Shown here: positions 10,681-19,433 of the stretch, piece after piece | Layout of the letters: every line of letters starts with the position of its first letter | Position numbering within the stretch: position 1 is the first letter of the stretch | Assembly (NCBI GenBank): GCA_051747385.1 | Contig: JBNJGB010000025.1 | Coordinates: forward strand, 1 to 64,000 | Reading direction: 5' to 3' | DNA from: JBNJGB01 sp051747385 | Lineage (GTDB): Bacteria > Myxococcota_A > UBA9042 > PHBI01 > JACKFB01 | Length of the DNA: 64,000 bases | Position numbers and translations under genes: made by a program | The notes under the pieces: model-generated | The model's input: the letters and a program-made list of their open reading frames with translations, nothing else | The model's database searches: none | What the model was told of the DNA's origin: nothing

Positions 10681-10934
10681 GACCGCCGTCCCCGGCTCAC
10701 AGTTCGTCACACGTCGCAAGACCGAGGGCTCGCGCAAAGACACGACGACGCAAAGGAAGGCGGCATGCTTCGGCCCGGTGTGCTCGCTGTGGGCCTGCCG
10801 GTGACCTGACAGTCTCAGCCCAGCCCGCCTGCAAGCGGTTCACTGGCCCTTGGGCCTTCGCGGCTTGGCGCGCGACTGTCCGCGAGACCGCGGCATCCCG
10901 AGATGTGTAGGACGGTGAGCCGTCCCCGGCGGTC
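10681..10934. repeat. 254-bp dispersed inverted-repeat element, copy 1
   Basis: Starts 20 nt after the dehydratase stop. It begins GACCGCCGTCCCCGGCTCAC and its other end, read inward, is GACCGCCGGGGACGGCTCAC, so the termini form an imperfect 20-bp inverted repeat. Inside are CGCAAAGACACGACGACGCAAAG and, about 120 bp later, CTTCGCGGCTTGGCGCGCGA, which can pair. A second copy lies at 48257-48518. The region 10662-11003 shows no gene. It could be a MITE-like element or a large 3'-UTR hairpin. Confidence 0.7.
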
Positions 10935-10968
10935 ACGCCCGTCGGCGGCGGCGACGCCCGCGACCCGA

Positions 10969-10998
10969 AAAATGAGAAGTGAGTAGGCTTGACCCCAC
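10969..10998 (-). repeat. 30-bp 3'-flanking element, copy next to the giant lipoprotein
   Basis: Differs by one base from the copies at 65-94 and 333-362. It lies 5 nt downstream of the stop of the minus-strand lipoprotein gene. Confidence 0.6.
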
Positions 10999-11003
10999 CG
11001 GGG

Positions 11004-14000
11004 CTACTCGTCGATGACGTCGCCGGAGCGGGTCTCGGGGATCGCCGGGTGCCAGGGGCAGTCGTTGTGGGCCTGGCAGGCGTCGAAGGGGAGCTCCGTG
11101 CCGTTCGTCTGGAGGTAGCGGCCCATCAGGTTGAAAAGGAACCAGCCGGTGTCGAACAGCTCGGACTCGCAGCCGCAGCCGCCCTCCTCGCAGGCCGCGA
11201 GGCAGCGGTCCGTGCGCTGGCCGGCGAAGGGCGGCGCGTGGGCGCCCTCGGGGACCGAGTAGCTGAACAGGATGCCGGAGACGCCTCCCTCGTCCGTGCC
11301 GTCCGGGAGCGTGTCGTCGACGAGCCGCAGCGGGGGATCGAGCCTCGGGATGGCGTCGCCGTAGACGTCTCGGGCCCCGCTCAGGGCGTCGACGTCGATG
11401 TGCACGCCCTCGCCGGTCTCGGCGTGGGTGTAGCGCTTCAGGTTGTGGACCGCCTCCACCATGTGGGTGTCGATGAGCACCTGGTTCGGGGTCTGCCCGT
11501 ACCGGGGGTCCTCCTCCAGGTAGTCCACGAAGCCCGCCGACCGCGCGAGGTTCACCCCGGAGCTGACCGGGACGTTCATGTCGCCGGTCGTGGTGAGCAT
11601 CACGGCGTGCGTGTACGTGGAGTCGCCCATGTTCGGATAGGTCAGGGGCTCCCGCGTCAGGTGCCGCGCCCACACGGCCGGATCCGCCGGGTCCAGGACC
11701 GCCTGGGCGAACTGCAGCAGCCGGCGAAGCTCCGGGTTGGCCCGGCGGAGGCCCAGGCCGTCGCCCAGGGCGACCAGGTCCGAGCCCTCCGAGAAGGTCT
11801 CGCCCTGGAACTCCACGTCCTGGCGGAAGGTCTCCACCACGGCGTAGGGCTCCACGCCCTCCTTCAGGCGGCAGTCCTCGTCCCCGAGGACGAGCGCGCC
11901 GCCGCGATAGAACGCGAGGCGGTTCCGGTCTCCGCGATCGCTCTCCACGGCCAGGCGGAACGTCCCCTCGTCGGAGACGTAGGCGCAGCCCCGCTGGTCG
12001 TGCTGCGGATTGGTGCCCACGACGGTGTCGCCGGGCTCCACGCCCTCCACCGCGGCCACGGCCCGCGTCGCGGTCGAGTTGAGGTCGGGGACGATGGTCT
12101 CGACCAGCGCGGCGCCGCTCTCCTCGTCCACGGTGCCCACGTACAGCGGCCCCATGAGGCGCAGGATCAGCGCCTCGCGGACGCCGCCCTGGACCGAGCG
12201 CACGCCGATGTCCGCCAGGCCGCCGCCGGCCGCGATGGGCGTGACGGCGGTCATCTCCGGTTCCACGGAGCCCATCAGGCTCATCATGATGCCGCCCAGG
12301 GAGCCGCCGAGCCCGTGGATCGGCGCGTCGCCGCCCACGTCGACGACGCCGTCGCCGTCGAAGTCCCCCGCGACGCCGGCGCCCGGGATGGGCAGGTCCC
12401 AGGTCCGCTCGCCGTCGAACGATCGCAGGATCCGGACGAGCTGGGTGTGGTCCAGCATGGACTGCCGCACGATGTCCCGCGTGTGGAAGACGTAGGCGGT
12501 CCAGAAGTCCGCGCCGGTGTCGATCTGCCCGTCCGCGTTCTGGTCGAAGCCCCGGTGCCTGGTCATCCCGTCGACGAAGCCGGTGACGCCGGCGCTCTTC
12601 ATGAACATGCGCACCAGGTCCTCGAGCTCCGGCTCGAAGAAGAAGCCGTGGGACGGGTGGTCGATGGCCAGGACCGCCAGGCCGTGCTTCGCGAGGTGCC
12701 CGGCGAAGACCAGGGCCTCCCAGCGGTTCGTGGCGTAGCCGTGGCTGAGGATGACCAGCGGGGCCGGCTCCCCGTCACCGCGCGCGGAAACCTCCTCGCG
12801 CGGCACGCTCAGGTAGAACCAGATATCCTCCGGGCGGGCCTCCGCCGGGTCCCGGAACAGGTCCGCCGGCCAGCTCTGGAGGTTCAGGGGGAGCTCCTCG
12901 CCGTCCGGCCCCTCGCGATCGAAGAGCTGGGGCGACTTGAACGACCCCATCACGTGGTAGTCGACGTACTTCTGCGAGCTGACCAGGGCGTCGAACTCCT
13001 CCGAGTCGGAGCCCCCCTCGACGAACCCCTGCGCGATGGCCTGGAGCGCCCCCTGGAGCTGCTCCGAGTAGACCACGAAGGGGTTGTCCATCTCCGGATA
13101 GGTCTCCTCGTCCCGCAGCGGAATCAGCTCGTCGAACTCCGCTGGATACGCCTCCGCGAGGTGCGCCTGGGGCCCGTGGCCGTACAGCCCCTCGCGGATG
13201 GGGATCCAGGCCGACTCGATGGACTGGGTCGTGAAGGAGAAGGCGAAGGCCACGTCGTCCATGGCAAGGCCCTCCGGCAGGACGCCCTCCAGCGGCCGGA
13301 GCGCCTCGGTCTGGCCGGCGTGATGGACGAACGGATACGGCGAGCCGACCGCCTGCCCGTCCGCGTCCTTCAGGCGCTTCGTGACGACGACGGCGTAGGT
13401 CGTGCGCTCCCGGAGGGGCTCGAGAGGCCGCAGGAGCAGGGTGTCCGACTCCCGCTCGTAGAACGTCATCAGGGCGTCGGCCCGGGACGCCGGATCGTCG
13501 AGGTCCGGGTCCGCCCCGGGCAGCCAGTTGGGCTCGTCCAGCACGCCGTCGGCGTCCGTGTCCTCGCCGGGGTCCAGGACGCCGTTGCCGTTCACGTCCT
13601 CGTCCACCTCCTCGAAGAGGATGGACATGGTGTGGCCGCGGGGGTCGTTCTTCCAGTAGCCGTCCCGCTCCTCGAGGGTCACGGGGTAGTTGCCCTGGCC
13701 CATGTCCAGGTGGTGGAGGCGGCCGAACTCCGGGGAGTCCTCGTCCACGTTCACCAGGTAGACGACGTCGTCGGAGAGGTCGTAGTCGTCCCCCCAGTGG
13801 GCGTCGATGACGGTCTGCGGGTCCAGGGGGCCGGTGAAGGGGATGCTGATCGGCTGGTAGACGCCCCACCCGTCGAGCTGATCGATGAGGGTCCGCGTCC
13901 GCCGCTCGAAGCCCGTCGGCGCCACCATGGACGCGTTGATCCGTCGCTTCGTGGGCGACGTCTCGTCGTAGCGGGTGGCGACGTCGTTGGGGAGCGGGAT

Positions 14001-14147
14001 CTCCGGCAGCGGCCGGTGGAGGAAGTCCATCTTCACCGTGACCGCGGCCTCCTCGGAGGCGGCGATCCCCTCGGGCTCCTCGGAGAGGCAGCCGGCTAGG
14101 ACGAACGTGGTCAGGGCGACGAGCGAGAGGAGGCTACGAGTCGACAT
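11004..14147 (-). CDS. Very large secreted alpha/beta-hydrolase lipoprotein
   Basis: A 1047-residue protein with a lipoprotein signal (LTTFVLAGC, Cys about 20). Calcium-binding-like Asp motifs occur in three places (VNGNGVLDPGEDTDADGVLDE, FDQNADGQIDTGAD, DFDGDGVVDVGGD). The middle shows hydrolase features: VILSHGYATNRW (oxyanion region), LAIDHPSHG, and HGLGGSLGGIMMS, a GxSxG nucleophile elbow. The C-terminus is Cys-rich (CLAACEEGGCGCESE). Probably an outer-membrane-anchored lipase or esterase related to the Pla-1/cef family of extracellular lipases; substrate unknown. Start ATG 14147 has GGGAAG upstream. Confidence 0.75.
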   Translation of the reverse strand: MSTRSLLSLVALTTFVLAGCLSEEPEGIAASEEAAVTVKMDFLHRPLPEIPLPNDVATRYDETSPTKRRINASMVAPTGFERRTRTLIDQLDGWGVYQPISIPFTGPLDPQTVIDAHWGDDYDLSDDVVYLVNVDEDSPEFGRLHHLDMGQGNYPVTLEERDGYWKNDPRGHTMSILFEEVDEDVNGNGVLDPGEDTDADGVLDEPNWLPGADPDLDDPASRADALMTFYERESDTLLLRPLEPLRERTTYAVVVTKRLKDADGQAVGSPYPFVHHAGQTEALRPLEGVLPEGLAMDDVAFAFSFTTQSIESAWIPIREGLYGHGPQAHLAEAYPAEFDELIPLRDEETYPEMDNPFVVYSEQLQGALQAIAQGFVEGGSDSEEFDALVSSQKYVDYHVMGSFKSPQLFDREGPDGEELPLNLQSWPADLFRDPAEARPEDIWFYLSVPREEVSARGDGEPAPLVILSHGYATNRWEALVFAGHLAKHGLAVLAIDHPSHGFFFEPELEDLVRMFMKSAGVTGFVDGMTRHRGFDQNADGQIDTGADFWTAYVFHTRDIVRQSMLDHTQLVRILRSFDGERTWDLPIPGAGVAGDFDGDGVVDVGGDAPIHGLGGSLGGIMMSLMGSVEPEMTAVTPIAAGGGLADIGVRSVQGGVREALILRLMGPLYVGTVDEESGAALVETIVPDLNSTATRAVAAVEGVEPGDTVVGTNPQHDQRGCAYVSDEGTFRLAVESDRGDRNRLAFYRGGALVLGDEDCRLKEGVEPYAVVETFRQDVEFQGETFSEGSDLVALGDGLGLRRANPELRRLLQFAQAVLDPADPAVWARHLTREPLTYPNMGDSTYTHAVMLTTTGDMNVPVSSGVNLARSAGFVDYLEEDPRYGQTPNQVLIDTHMVEAVHNLKRYTHAETGEGVHIDVDALSGARDVYGDAIPRLDPPLRLVDDTLPDGTDEGGVSGILFSYSVPEGAHAPPFAGQRTDRCLAACEEGGCGCESELFDTGWFLFNLMGRYLQTNGTELPFDACQAHNDCPWHPAIPETRSGDVIDE

Positions 14148-14662
14148 CGCTTCCCGTGGGCAGGGCCCGGGCTCGAACCCCGGCGGCGGAGGTGTGGGCC
14201 CGGGCCGGTGGAGGGCAGCCGCGGCGCGCGGCATGCTACCCGCAAAGTCCGAGGCATTGCCAGCTCGAACGCGTCTCGGGGCCCGGCCGCCCCGGCCTCG
14301 CGTCCCCGCCGGGACCAGGCGGCCTTGCCGTCGTCGCAGTCCCGGGCCGCGTCGCTCACGCAAGCGCCGTCCTGGCACTGCCCGGCGGCGAGACACTGGT
14401 CGTCGGGTCGACAGGCGGTCCCGTCGGCCAAGGGCGCGCGGACGCAGGCGCCGTCCTCGCACGCGGACTCCTCACACGGCCCGAGGTCCACGAGCAGCAG
14501 CCTGCACGCCGCGTCGGATGCACACGCCTCGCCGCCGGTGGAGGTGTCGGAGGCCACGGCGGAGCCCGGGGGTCCGCTCCCACCGCAGCCCCCGACGGGC
14601 GAGAGCAACAGAGACGACGCGAGGAGCAGGGCGCCCCCCGCACTGAGGAAGTTTGCTCTCAT
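14111..14662 (-). pseudogene. Truncated Cys-rich (Dickkopf-like) lipoprotein
   Basis: The N-terminal 125 residues look real: signal peptide with lipobox SPVGGC, then Cys-rich modules ending DGTACRPDDQCLAAGQCQDGACV and RDCDDGK, the type common in Myxococcota surface proteins. After that the frame becomes Arg/Pro-rich with no Cys pattern and runs into the start of the giant lipoprotein gene, overlapping it by 37 nt. The gene has most likely lost its 3' part; intact proteins of this kind usually carry many more such modules. The start ATG is at 14662. Confidence 0.6.
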
Positions 14663-15115
14663 GTGGGCTCCTATGACGGGCACTCCGGGGTGGTTACGCG
14701 AAGACCGGGTTCGCTCGGGCGAACCCCCCGAACCGGGACGGCCGGGCGCGGCAGGGAAAGCCACGGGACGCCCGCCGGGCGAGAGAGCTGGGAAGGGGGA
14801 GTGGGGTCGCTCTCCCAGCCCGGCGGGCGGCTCCCGTGGACGCGCGAGCCCCGAGCCGGAACGGCGGGGAGCCCGGTCGGCCTGGTCAGGCCGTAGTGGC
14901 GTGGCCTGGTGAACACCCGATACGACCGGCCGCGAGACCTGAGCGCTCGGGTTCATGATCCGTTATGACGGCCGGCGCACGGAGGTTACGGCTCGGGGGC
15001 CGAACGGCGCTGCGGCTCGGGATGGGCGGGCGTGGGCGAAACCGCACGGCCCGGCCCGGCATAGCGACTCCCGGACCGGACGCGCACCCGCGGACGGACG
15101 AGTGCAGGGGGTATC
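14663..15115. other. Intergenic region between divergent genes
   Basis: No gene seen. A perfect 7-bp stem-loop (GGGTTCG-ctcggg-CGAACCC) lies at 14707-14726. On the minus strand GTAACC at 14984-14989 is followed after 16 nt by CATAAC (14962-14967), a weak ECF-promoter-like arrangement pointing at the truncated lipoprotein gene. The ribosome site AGGGGG for the histidine kinase is at the right end. Confidence 0.5.
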
Positions 15116-16741
15116 ATGCAGGACGTGGATGGCAGGGTGAGATGGCTGTGGGCGGGAGCGGCCGTGCTCCTGCTGGGGGCCTTGACGCTGGCGATCTGGA
15201 TGGGCGCGCGCGGCCCCGCCGCCGTGGCGAGCACCTCGTGGACGGCGATGCAGGACAAGCAGCGCCTGCTCGCCCGGAACGGCGCGGAGCGCGTGGGACA
15301 GGTGCTCGGCGAGGTGCGCCGGCGGATGGAGGACCCTGCCGTGCGCGCGGCCGCGGGACTGGACGACGCCCGGGATCCGGATGTCCTCCGGCGGGGTCTT
15401 GCCGCCATGGCGGGGCCCGTGCTGGATCGCCACGGGGTCGTCCTGATGGTCCACGACTCGTCCGGCCGGGTCGTGGCGACGGACCCGAGCCTCCCGCCCG
15501 ACATGGCGTCGCGGATGAAGGCCCACGACCACCGCCACGCCGGGGAGGACTGGCCGGCCTCCACGCCGGAGGTCGGCCTGTGCGACGAGTGCCTCGCGCA
15601 CATGGACGCGGCGTCCGTGTCCGTCCCGCTGGACTCCGGGCTGCTCCTCGGGGCGAACGTCGACGTGGAGCACCTGGCGCGCGCCGCCCTCGCGGACCTG
15701 CACGACGTCGGCGCGGAGGGCGCCTGGCTCGTGGATCGTCACGACCACGTGGTCGGCGCGGACGGCCGGCTGGCCTCGGAGGCGACGGCCCGGGAGGTCG
15801 GAGCGGACTGGATCGTGGCGGAGCGGACCGTGCCCGGCGCGGACGGGTGGCGCGTGCGCGTGGCGGCCGATCGGGCCGCCGTCGCGGCCCGCGCCGTGGA
15901 TCAGACCCGCTCCCTGCTCACGGCCGGCGCCGGGGTGATCGTGCTCGTCCTCCTGGCGGGGCTCCTGGTCTTCCTGGGGCTCCGCCACCGGGCGCGCGAG
16001 GAGCAGGAGCGCCTCGGCCGCCTCGCCCACCAGGAGAAGCTGGCCAGCCTGGGCGTGATCGCGGCCGGAGTCGGCCACGAGCTCCGGAACCTCCTCACGG
16101 TGGGCCGGGGCAACGTGGACTTCGTCCGCTCGATCACGACGGACGCCGAGGCCCGGGAGGCCCTGGACGACACGCGGGACGCCCTCGGGCGGATGGTGGA
16201 CATCGCCGAGGATCTGCGCCGCTATGGCCGGCGCTCCGAGGGGCCGCGCGAGGTGATGACCCTGAAGGAGCCCGTGGACTCCGCCGTTCGGCTGCTGTGC
16301 CCGCGCCTGAAGCACCGCTTCAGGGTCGAGGTCGAGGAGCGCGCCGCCCCCGCCATCCGGGGGTGCAGCGGTCCGCTCGCCCAGGTCTTCGTCAACCTCC
16401 TCCGGAACGCCGCCGACGCGATGGAGGAGGCCGGCCGCGGTCACCGGATCACGGTCCGCCTGGACAACGGGGGTCCCGTGGCCCGCGCCACGGTGATCGA
16501 CGAGGGGCCCGGGATCCCCGCCGACGTCCGCTCCAAGCTGTTCACCCCGTTCTTCACCACCAAGGGGGCGGAGCGTGGGACGGGCCTCGGCCTCGCCCTG
16601 TGTGCGCGGATCGTCGAGGCCCACGGCGGCACCATCCGCGCCGGCGACGGCCCCAGCGGCGGCGCTGCGTTCCACGTGGAGATCCCGCTCGCGAGCACCG
16701 AGGCGCCCGCCGGGGCAAAGGCCGAGGCCGAGGCCGCGTGA
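15116..16741 (+). CDS. Membrane sensor histidine kinase
   Basis: A 541-residue kinase. TM1 spans about residues 10-28 and TM2 about 267-289, enclosing a 240-residue periplasmic sensor with a CDEC pair (156-159) and His-rich KAHDHRHAGEDW just before it, suggestive of redox or metal sensing (inference). The cytoplasmic part has an H-box VGHELRNLLT (His321; the usual Pro is Leu), N-box NLLRNAADAM, G1 DEGPGIP, F-box FTPFFTTK and G2 GTGLGLAL. No response regulator is adjacent, so it is an orphan kinase. Start ATG has AGGGGG upstream. Confidence 0.9.
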   Translation: MQDVDGRVRWLWAGAAVLLLGALTLAIWMGARGPAAVASTSWTAMQDKQRLLARNGAERVGQVLGEVRRRMEDPAVRAAAGLDDARDPDVLRRGLAAMAGPVLDRHGVVLMVHDSSGRVVATDPSLPPDMASRMKAHDHRHAGEDWPASTPEVGLCDECLAHMDAASVSVPLDSGLLLGANVDVEHLARAALADLHDVGAEGAWLVDRHDHVVGADGRLASEATAREVGADWIVAERTVPGADGWRVRVAADRAAVAARAVDQTRSLLTAGAGVIVLVLLAGLLVFLGLRHRAREEQERLGRLAHQEKLASLGVIAAGVGHELRNLLTVGRGNVDFVRSITTDAEAREALDDTRDALGRMVDIAEDLRRYGRRSEGPREVMTLKEPVDSAVRLLCPRLKHRFRVEVEERAAPAIRGCSGPLAQVFVNLLRNAADAMEEAGRGHRITVRLDNGGPVARATVIDEGPGIPADVRSKLFTPFFTTKGAERGTGLGLALCARIVEAHGGTIRAGDGPSGGAAFHVEIPLASTEAPAGAKAEAEAA

Positions 16742-16804
16742 ACGGGCTCTCGGCGGGCCCGAGCGGGAGGCCGAGGCGGCGGGGGACCGCCCCGGCCCGG
16801 CTCA

Positions 16805-17029
16805 TCAGCCGCAGGAGCCCTGCCCGCAGGACTTGTCGGTCCCCTTGTCGTCGTCCTTGTCGTCGTCCTTCTCGTCGTCCTCGTCGCCGCAGGAGCCGGC
16901 GCCACAGGCGGCGTGCTCGGCCTGCACGTCCTGGCCGGTGGCCCCGTGCGCGGTGGCGCCCAGGGACAGCCCCCCGAGCGCGAGTCCGGCGGCCATGGTC
17001 CCGATCGACAGCTTCCTTCTCAGGTTCAT
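16805..17029 (-). CDS. Orphan HvfA/bufferin-like RiPP precursor (SCGxGSCG motifs)
   Basis: A 74-residue secreted small protein. Residues 1-25 (MNLRRKLSIGTMAAGLALGG and following) form a Sec signal almost identical to that of the precursor at 34027. The mature part has ACGAGSCG, an acidic DEDDEKDDDKDDDK linker and a final SCGQGSCG. HvfA/bufferin precursors have the same plan with EGKCG-type motifs whose Cys are converted to oxazolone/thioamide-type groups by MNIO (DUF692) enzymes, giving metal binding. Here Lys is replaced by Ser and no MNIO gene is adjacent; the only one is about 17 kb away. GGAGG precedes the ATG at 17029. Confidence 0.8.
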   Translation of the reverse strand: MNLRRKLSIGTMAAGLALGGLSLGATAHGATGQDVQAEHAACGAGSCGDEDDEKDDDKDDDKGTDKSCGQGSCG

Positions 17030-17048
17030 CGCGATACCTCCGTGCATA

Positions 17049-17066
17049 CCCGGCGCCTCCGCCGGG
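17049..17066 (-). promoter_or_regulatory. 5'-UTR stem-loop of the orphan precursor
   Basis: A perfect 7-bp stem with 4-nt loop (CCCGGCG-gagg-CGCCGGG on the minus strand), ending about 10 nt before the GGAGG ribosome site. It may stabilise the mRNA or tune translation. Confidence 0.45.
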
Positions 17067-17271
17067 CGGTCGTTGAACGTCCACGCATGTCGTGACTCCT
17101 GTGAAGAAACTCCGGTCCGGCCCACGCCGACGATCCGACGGCGCTGTGGCGCGCCGCAACTCCTTGAATTGGCGCTACCAGTCCTGCGTCGTTTCGTCCC
17201 ACCACAGCTTGCGCCTCGGCGCCGTGGACTCGAACCTCCATTCCTTCCCAGGAGTCTGTCGTGCGTGTCCG

Positions 17272-17301
17272 TCCCTACGCCCGCCACGCGCCGGTGGTTA
17301 C
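17272..17301 (-). promoter_or_regulatory. ECF-type promoter motif upstream of the orphan precursor
   Basis: Minus strand GTAACC (17296-17301), 16-bp spacer, CGTAGGGA (17272-17279). The same two boxes with the same spacing precede the other precursor (33924-33953), while the spacers differ. Implied 5' UTR about 235 nt. The rest of 17030-17358 holds this UTR and no other gene. Confidence 0.65.
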
Positions 17302-17358
17302 GGGGTCGCGCCGAAAAGTCGCGCGCCGGCGCGCTCGGAGCCGGAGGAAGCGGCGCCC

Positions 17359-17964
17359 TCAGTCGCTGTCCGAGTCCGAGCCCTTCCGCTCGCCGCGCGC
17401 CCGGCTCCAGGGAGGCACGACGCCGTTCATGCGTCCGTAGGCCACCATCTGCCCCAGGTGCTCGGCGGTGTGCGTGACCGACTTCAGGAGCACGCGCCGG
17501 ACGGTGGACGGGCGCCCCCAGAACTGCGCCGGCCGATCCAGCCCGTCGACCGGCACCGCCCGCATGGCATCCCGGAGGTGGGCGAACGAGGCCTCCAGGA
17601 TCCGGGCGACGGCCTCCGCGTCGGGCTCCGGATGGGCGACGGCCTCGAGGTCCACCCCGTCCGGGAGCGGGGTGCCCGCCATCTCGGCCAGCTTGTACTG
17701 CGTGTAGGCGACGTGTCCGAGGGCCTCGGCCGCCGACCGGACGCCCTCGGCGGGTCGCCAGTCCAGCGTCTCCGGGGGCATCGCCCGCACCAGCCCGAGC
17801 ATCTTCTCCTCGAGGGCCCCGAGCCGGTGGAGCCAGGCCGCCCGAGCGCCGGCCTCGATGCTCGGCTCCTCCGGGTCCGCCTCGGCGCCCGTCCCGGCCA
17901 GGGCGACCCCGGTGACGGACATGGTGACGAGGACGACGACGACGCGAAGCAAGGGGGGCGACAT
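17359..17964 (-). CDS. Secreted DinB family protein
   Basis: A 201-residue protein with a signal peptide (VVVVLVTMSVTGVALAG) and a four-helix DinB fold. Likely metal-ligand histidines are in ALGHVAYTQY (near residue 85) and SVTHTAEHLGQMVAYGR (near residue 170). DinB proteins are bacillithiol/mycothiol-transferase-like or unknown metalloproteins; exported versions occur in Myxococcota and Acidobacteria. The C-terminus is an Arg/Lys and Ser/Asp tail. AGGAG lies before the ATG. Function not assigned. Confidence 0.75.
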   Translation of the reverse strand: MSPPLLRVVVVLVTMSVTGVALAGTGAEADPEEPSIEAGARAAWLHRLGALEEKMLGLVRAMPPETLDWRPAEGVRSAAEALGHVAYTQYKLAEMAGTPLPDGVDLEAVAHPEPDAEAVARILEASFAHLRDAMRAVPVDGLDRPAQFWGRPSTVRRVLLKSVTHTAEHLGQMVAYGRMNGVVPPWSRARGERKGSDSDSD

Positions 17965-18063
17965 GGGAGGCTCCTGGTTGTCGATGGGCCGGCGACGCTA
18001 CCAGCGCCGGCCCCGTCCGGTCACGTCGGGCGCCGGCCTCGTCGCAGGGACTCGAGCGGGACC

Positions 18064-18091
18064 GTAACCGTCCGGGCGGCGCGGGCATATG
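18064..18091 (+). promoter_or_regulatory. Possible ECF-type promoter of the peroxiredoxin gene
   Basis: GTAACC (18064-18069), 16 bp, CATATG (18086-18091). The -35 box and spacing equal those of the RiPP precursor promoters, but the -10 box differs, so membership in the same regulon is uncertain. Confidence 0.35.
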
Positions 18092-18130
18092 CCACTCGCG
18101 CAACAAGAACGAACCATGATGGAGACGCCC

Positions 18131-18838
18131 ATGAACCGAACCCGCCTCGTCGCCGTGTCGCTTCTCGCGCTCACGCTCCCGCTGACCGCCTGCAGCAAGG
18201 AGGAGCCCGCGAAGGCCGCCTCCAGCGAGCAGGCGAGCGACCTGAAGCTCCCCGAACCGAAGGCCTACGAGCCCACGCCGGAGGCGAAGCTCGGCACCCG
18301 CGAGGACGGGCTCGGCGTGGCGCCCGGGACGAAGGCGCCCGACTTCACGGCGCAGACGACCGAGGGCGAGGAGGTCACCCTGTCGCAGCTGAACGAGCGG
18401 GGCCCCCTCCTGCTGGTCTTCTACCGCGGCGGGTGGTGCCCGTACTGCAACGCTCAGGTCCACCGCTTCACCAAGGCATACCCGCGCTTCGAGGAGGCGG
18501 GCGTCCTGCCGGTGTTCATCAGCTCCGACGAGGTGGACGCCGCCGTGATGACCGAGGAGCACTACACCATTCCCTTCCCGGTCCTCGCCGACCCGGACCT
18601 CCACGCCATCGAGGCCTTCGACGTGGCCTTCCAGATGGATGACGCGACCGTGGAGAAGCTGAAGGGCTTCCAGATCGACACGGAGGCCTGGTCCCAGCGG
18701 CAGCACCAGACGATCGCCGTCCCCTCGGTGTTCCTGGTGGACGGCGACGGGACCGTCCGCTGGGCGCACGTCTCGCGCGACTACAAGAGCCGCCCGAGCG
18801 TCGACGAGCTCCTGGGGGTCGTCGAGGAGACGCTGTAG
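18131..18838 (+). CDS. Peroxiredoxin-like lipoprotein (AhpC/TSA, CPYC)
   Basis: A 235-residue lipoprotein (signal ending PLTAC, Cys about 22) with an AhpC/TSA-type thioredoxin fold: APGTKAPDFTAQTTEG, then FYRGGWCPYCNAQV with two Cys in CxxC form, IPFPVLADPD and a cis-Pro-like VPSVFLVDGDGTVRWAH. It probably reduces peroxides or disulfides in the periplasm, anchored to a membrane. The ATG at 18131 follows GGAG; an upstream in-frame ATG at 18089 gives a non-signal extension and is less likely. Confidence 0.85.
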   Translation: MNRTRLVAVSLLALTLPLTACSKEEPAKAASSEQASDLKLPEPKAYEPTPEAKLGTREDGLGVAPGTKAPDFTAQTTEGEEVTLSQLNERGPLLLVFYRGGWCPYCNAQVHRFTKAYPRFEEAGVLPVFISSDEVDAAVMTEEHYTIPFPVLADPDLHAIEAFDVAFQMDDATVEKLKGFQIDTEAWSQRQHQTIAVPSVFLVDGDGTVRWAHVSRDYKSRPSVDELLGVVEETL

Positions 18839-18852
18839 CCTCCGGTAGCGTG

Positions 18853-19125
18853 TCAGCCTGCCGGGGTCCCGACACCCGCCGCCCGGAGGCCGTCCTCGTC
18901 GGGGCCGCCGGCGCAGCACTCGGCCAGCTTTCCGTCCACGACCACCGCGGGGACGGTGCGGACGCCGAGTCCGCGGGCGCGCCGCGCCACCTCGGGATCG
19001 TGCATGTCCAGGACGGACACCTCGCAGCCGGAGCAGGCGATCCGGTTCACCAGCTCGATGACGTCGTCGCACGCCGGGCAGCCGGCGCTGAAGATCTCGA
19101 TGGTTCGCTTGTCCGCCACGTTCAA
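18853..19125 (-). CDS. Small thioredoxin-like multi-Cys protein in the merR operon
   Basis: A 90-residue thioredoxin/glutaredoxin-fold protein: IFSAGCPACDDV gives CPAC (16-19), then CSGC (31-34), GVRTVPAVVVDGK with the cis-Pro, and CC (70-71). Six cysteines in 90 residues suggest metal or disulfide exchange. The TTG at 19125 overlaps the stop of the preceding gene as TTGA; a GTG at 19119 is an alternative. Third gene after merR, hence a candidate mercury-binding or redox partner (inference). Confidence 0.7.
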   Translation of the reverse strand: MNVADKRTIEIFSAGCPACDDVIELVNRIACSGCEVSVLDMHDPEVARRARGLGVRTVPAVVVDGKLAECCAGGPDEDGLRAAGVGTPAG

Positions 19126-19433
19126 GGGCCCTCGAGCGCCGCGACGATGGCCGCGATGGGGGGTACGCCGCCCAGGGTCCCATCGGGGCGCCGGTAGACG
19201 CGGCAGGATCGGCTCCCCTGCCCGGCGCCCTCGGCGTCCACGACGTCCCGGCCGTCCACCAGGATCGTGGGCGAGCCGCACCCGCGCACGCGCTCCGGGC
19301 TGGCCGGATCGTCCGCGCGCCACTCCGTCCACCGCGCCTCGACCCCGGCCTGCGCCAGGGCGCGCATGAGTCGCGTCCGCGCCGGCTCCACGTTGGGGCA
19401 GTCTCCGTCGTAGATCAGCTCGACCTCAGGCAT
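19122..19433 (-). CDS. Small thioredoxin-fold protein in the merR operon
   Basis: A 103-residue protein starting EVELIYDGDCPNVEPAR, a short thioredoxin-like family found in mercury or heavy-metal operons. Cys at about 12, 52 and 77; GCGSPTILVDGRDV holds the cis-Pro-like Pro. It starts within the last codons of merR (8-nt overlap). Similar proteins have been labelled alkylmercury-lyase-like, but the MerB catalytic Cys pair is not evident here, so I leave the function open. Confidence 0.65.
   Translation of the reverse strand: MPEVELIYDGDCPNVEPARTRLMRALAQAGVEARWTEWRADDPASPERVRGCGSPTILVDGRDVVDAEGAGQGSRSCRVYRRPDGTLGGVPPIAAIVAALEGP

Noticed and set aside
10989..14099. 1036-residue open frame on the plus strand opposite the giant lipoprotein
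   Set aside because: Composition is that of an antisense shadow; the minus-strand frame has a lipobox, ribosome site and hydrolase motifs.
14160..14190. T-arm-like sequence (GGGGTTCGAGCCC on the minus strand) suggesting a tRNA
   Set aside because: No matching 5' acceptor strand, D-arm or anticodon arm in the expected 60 nt.
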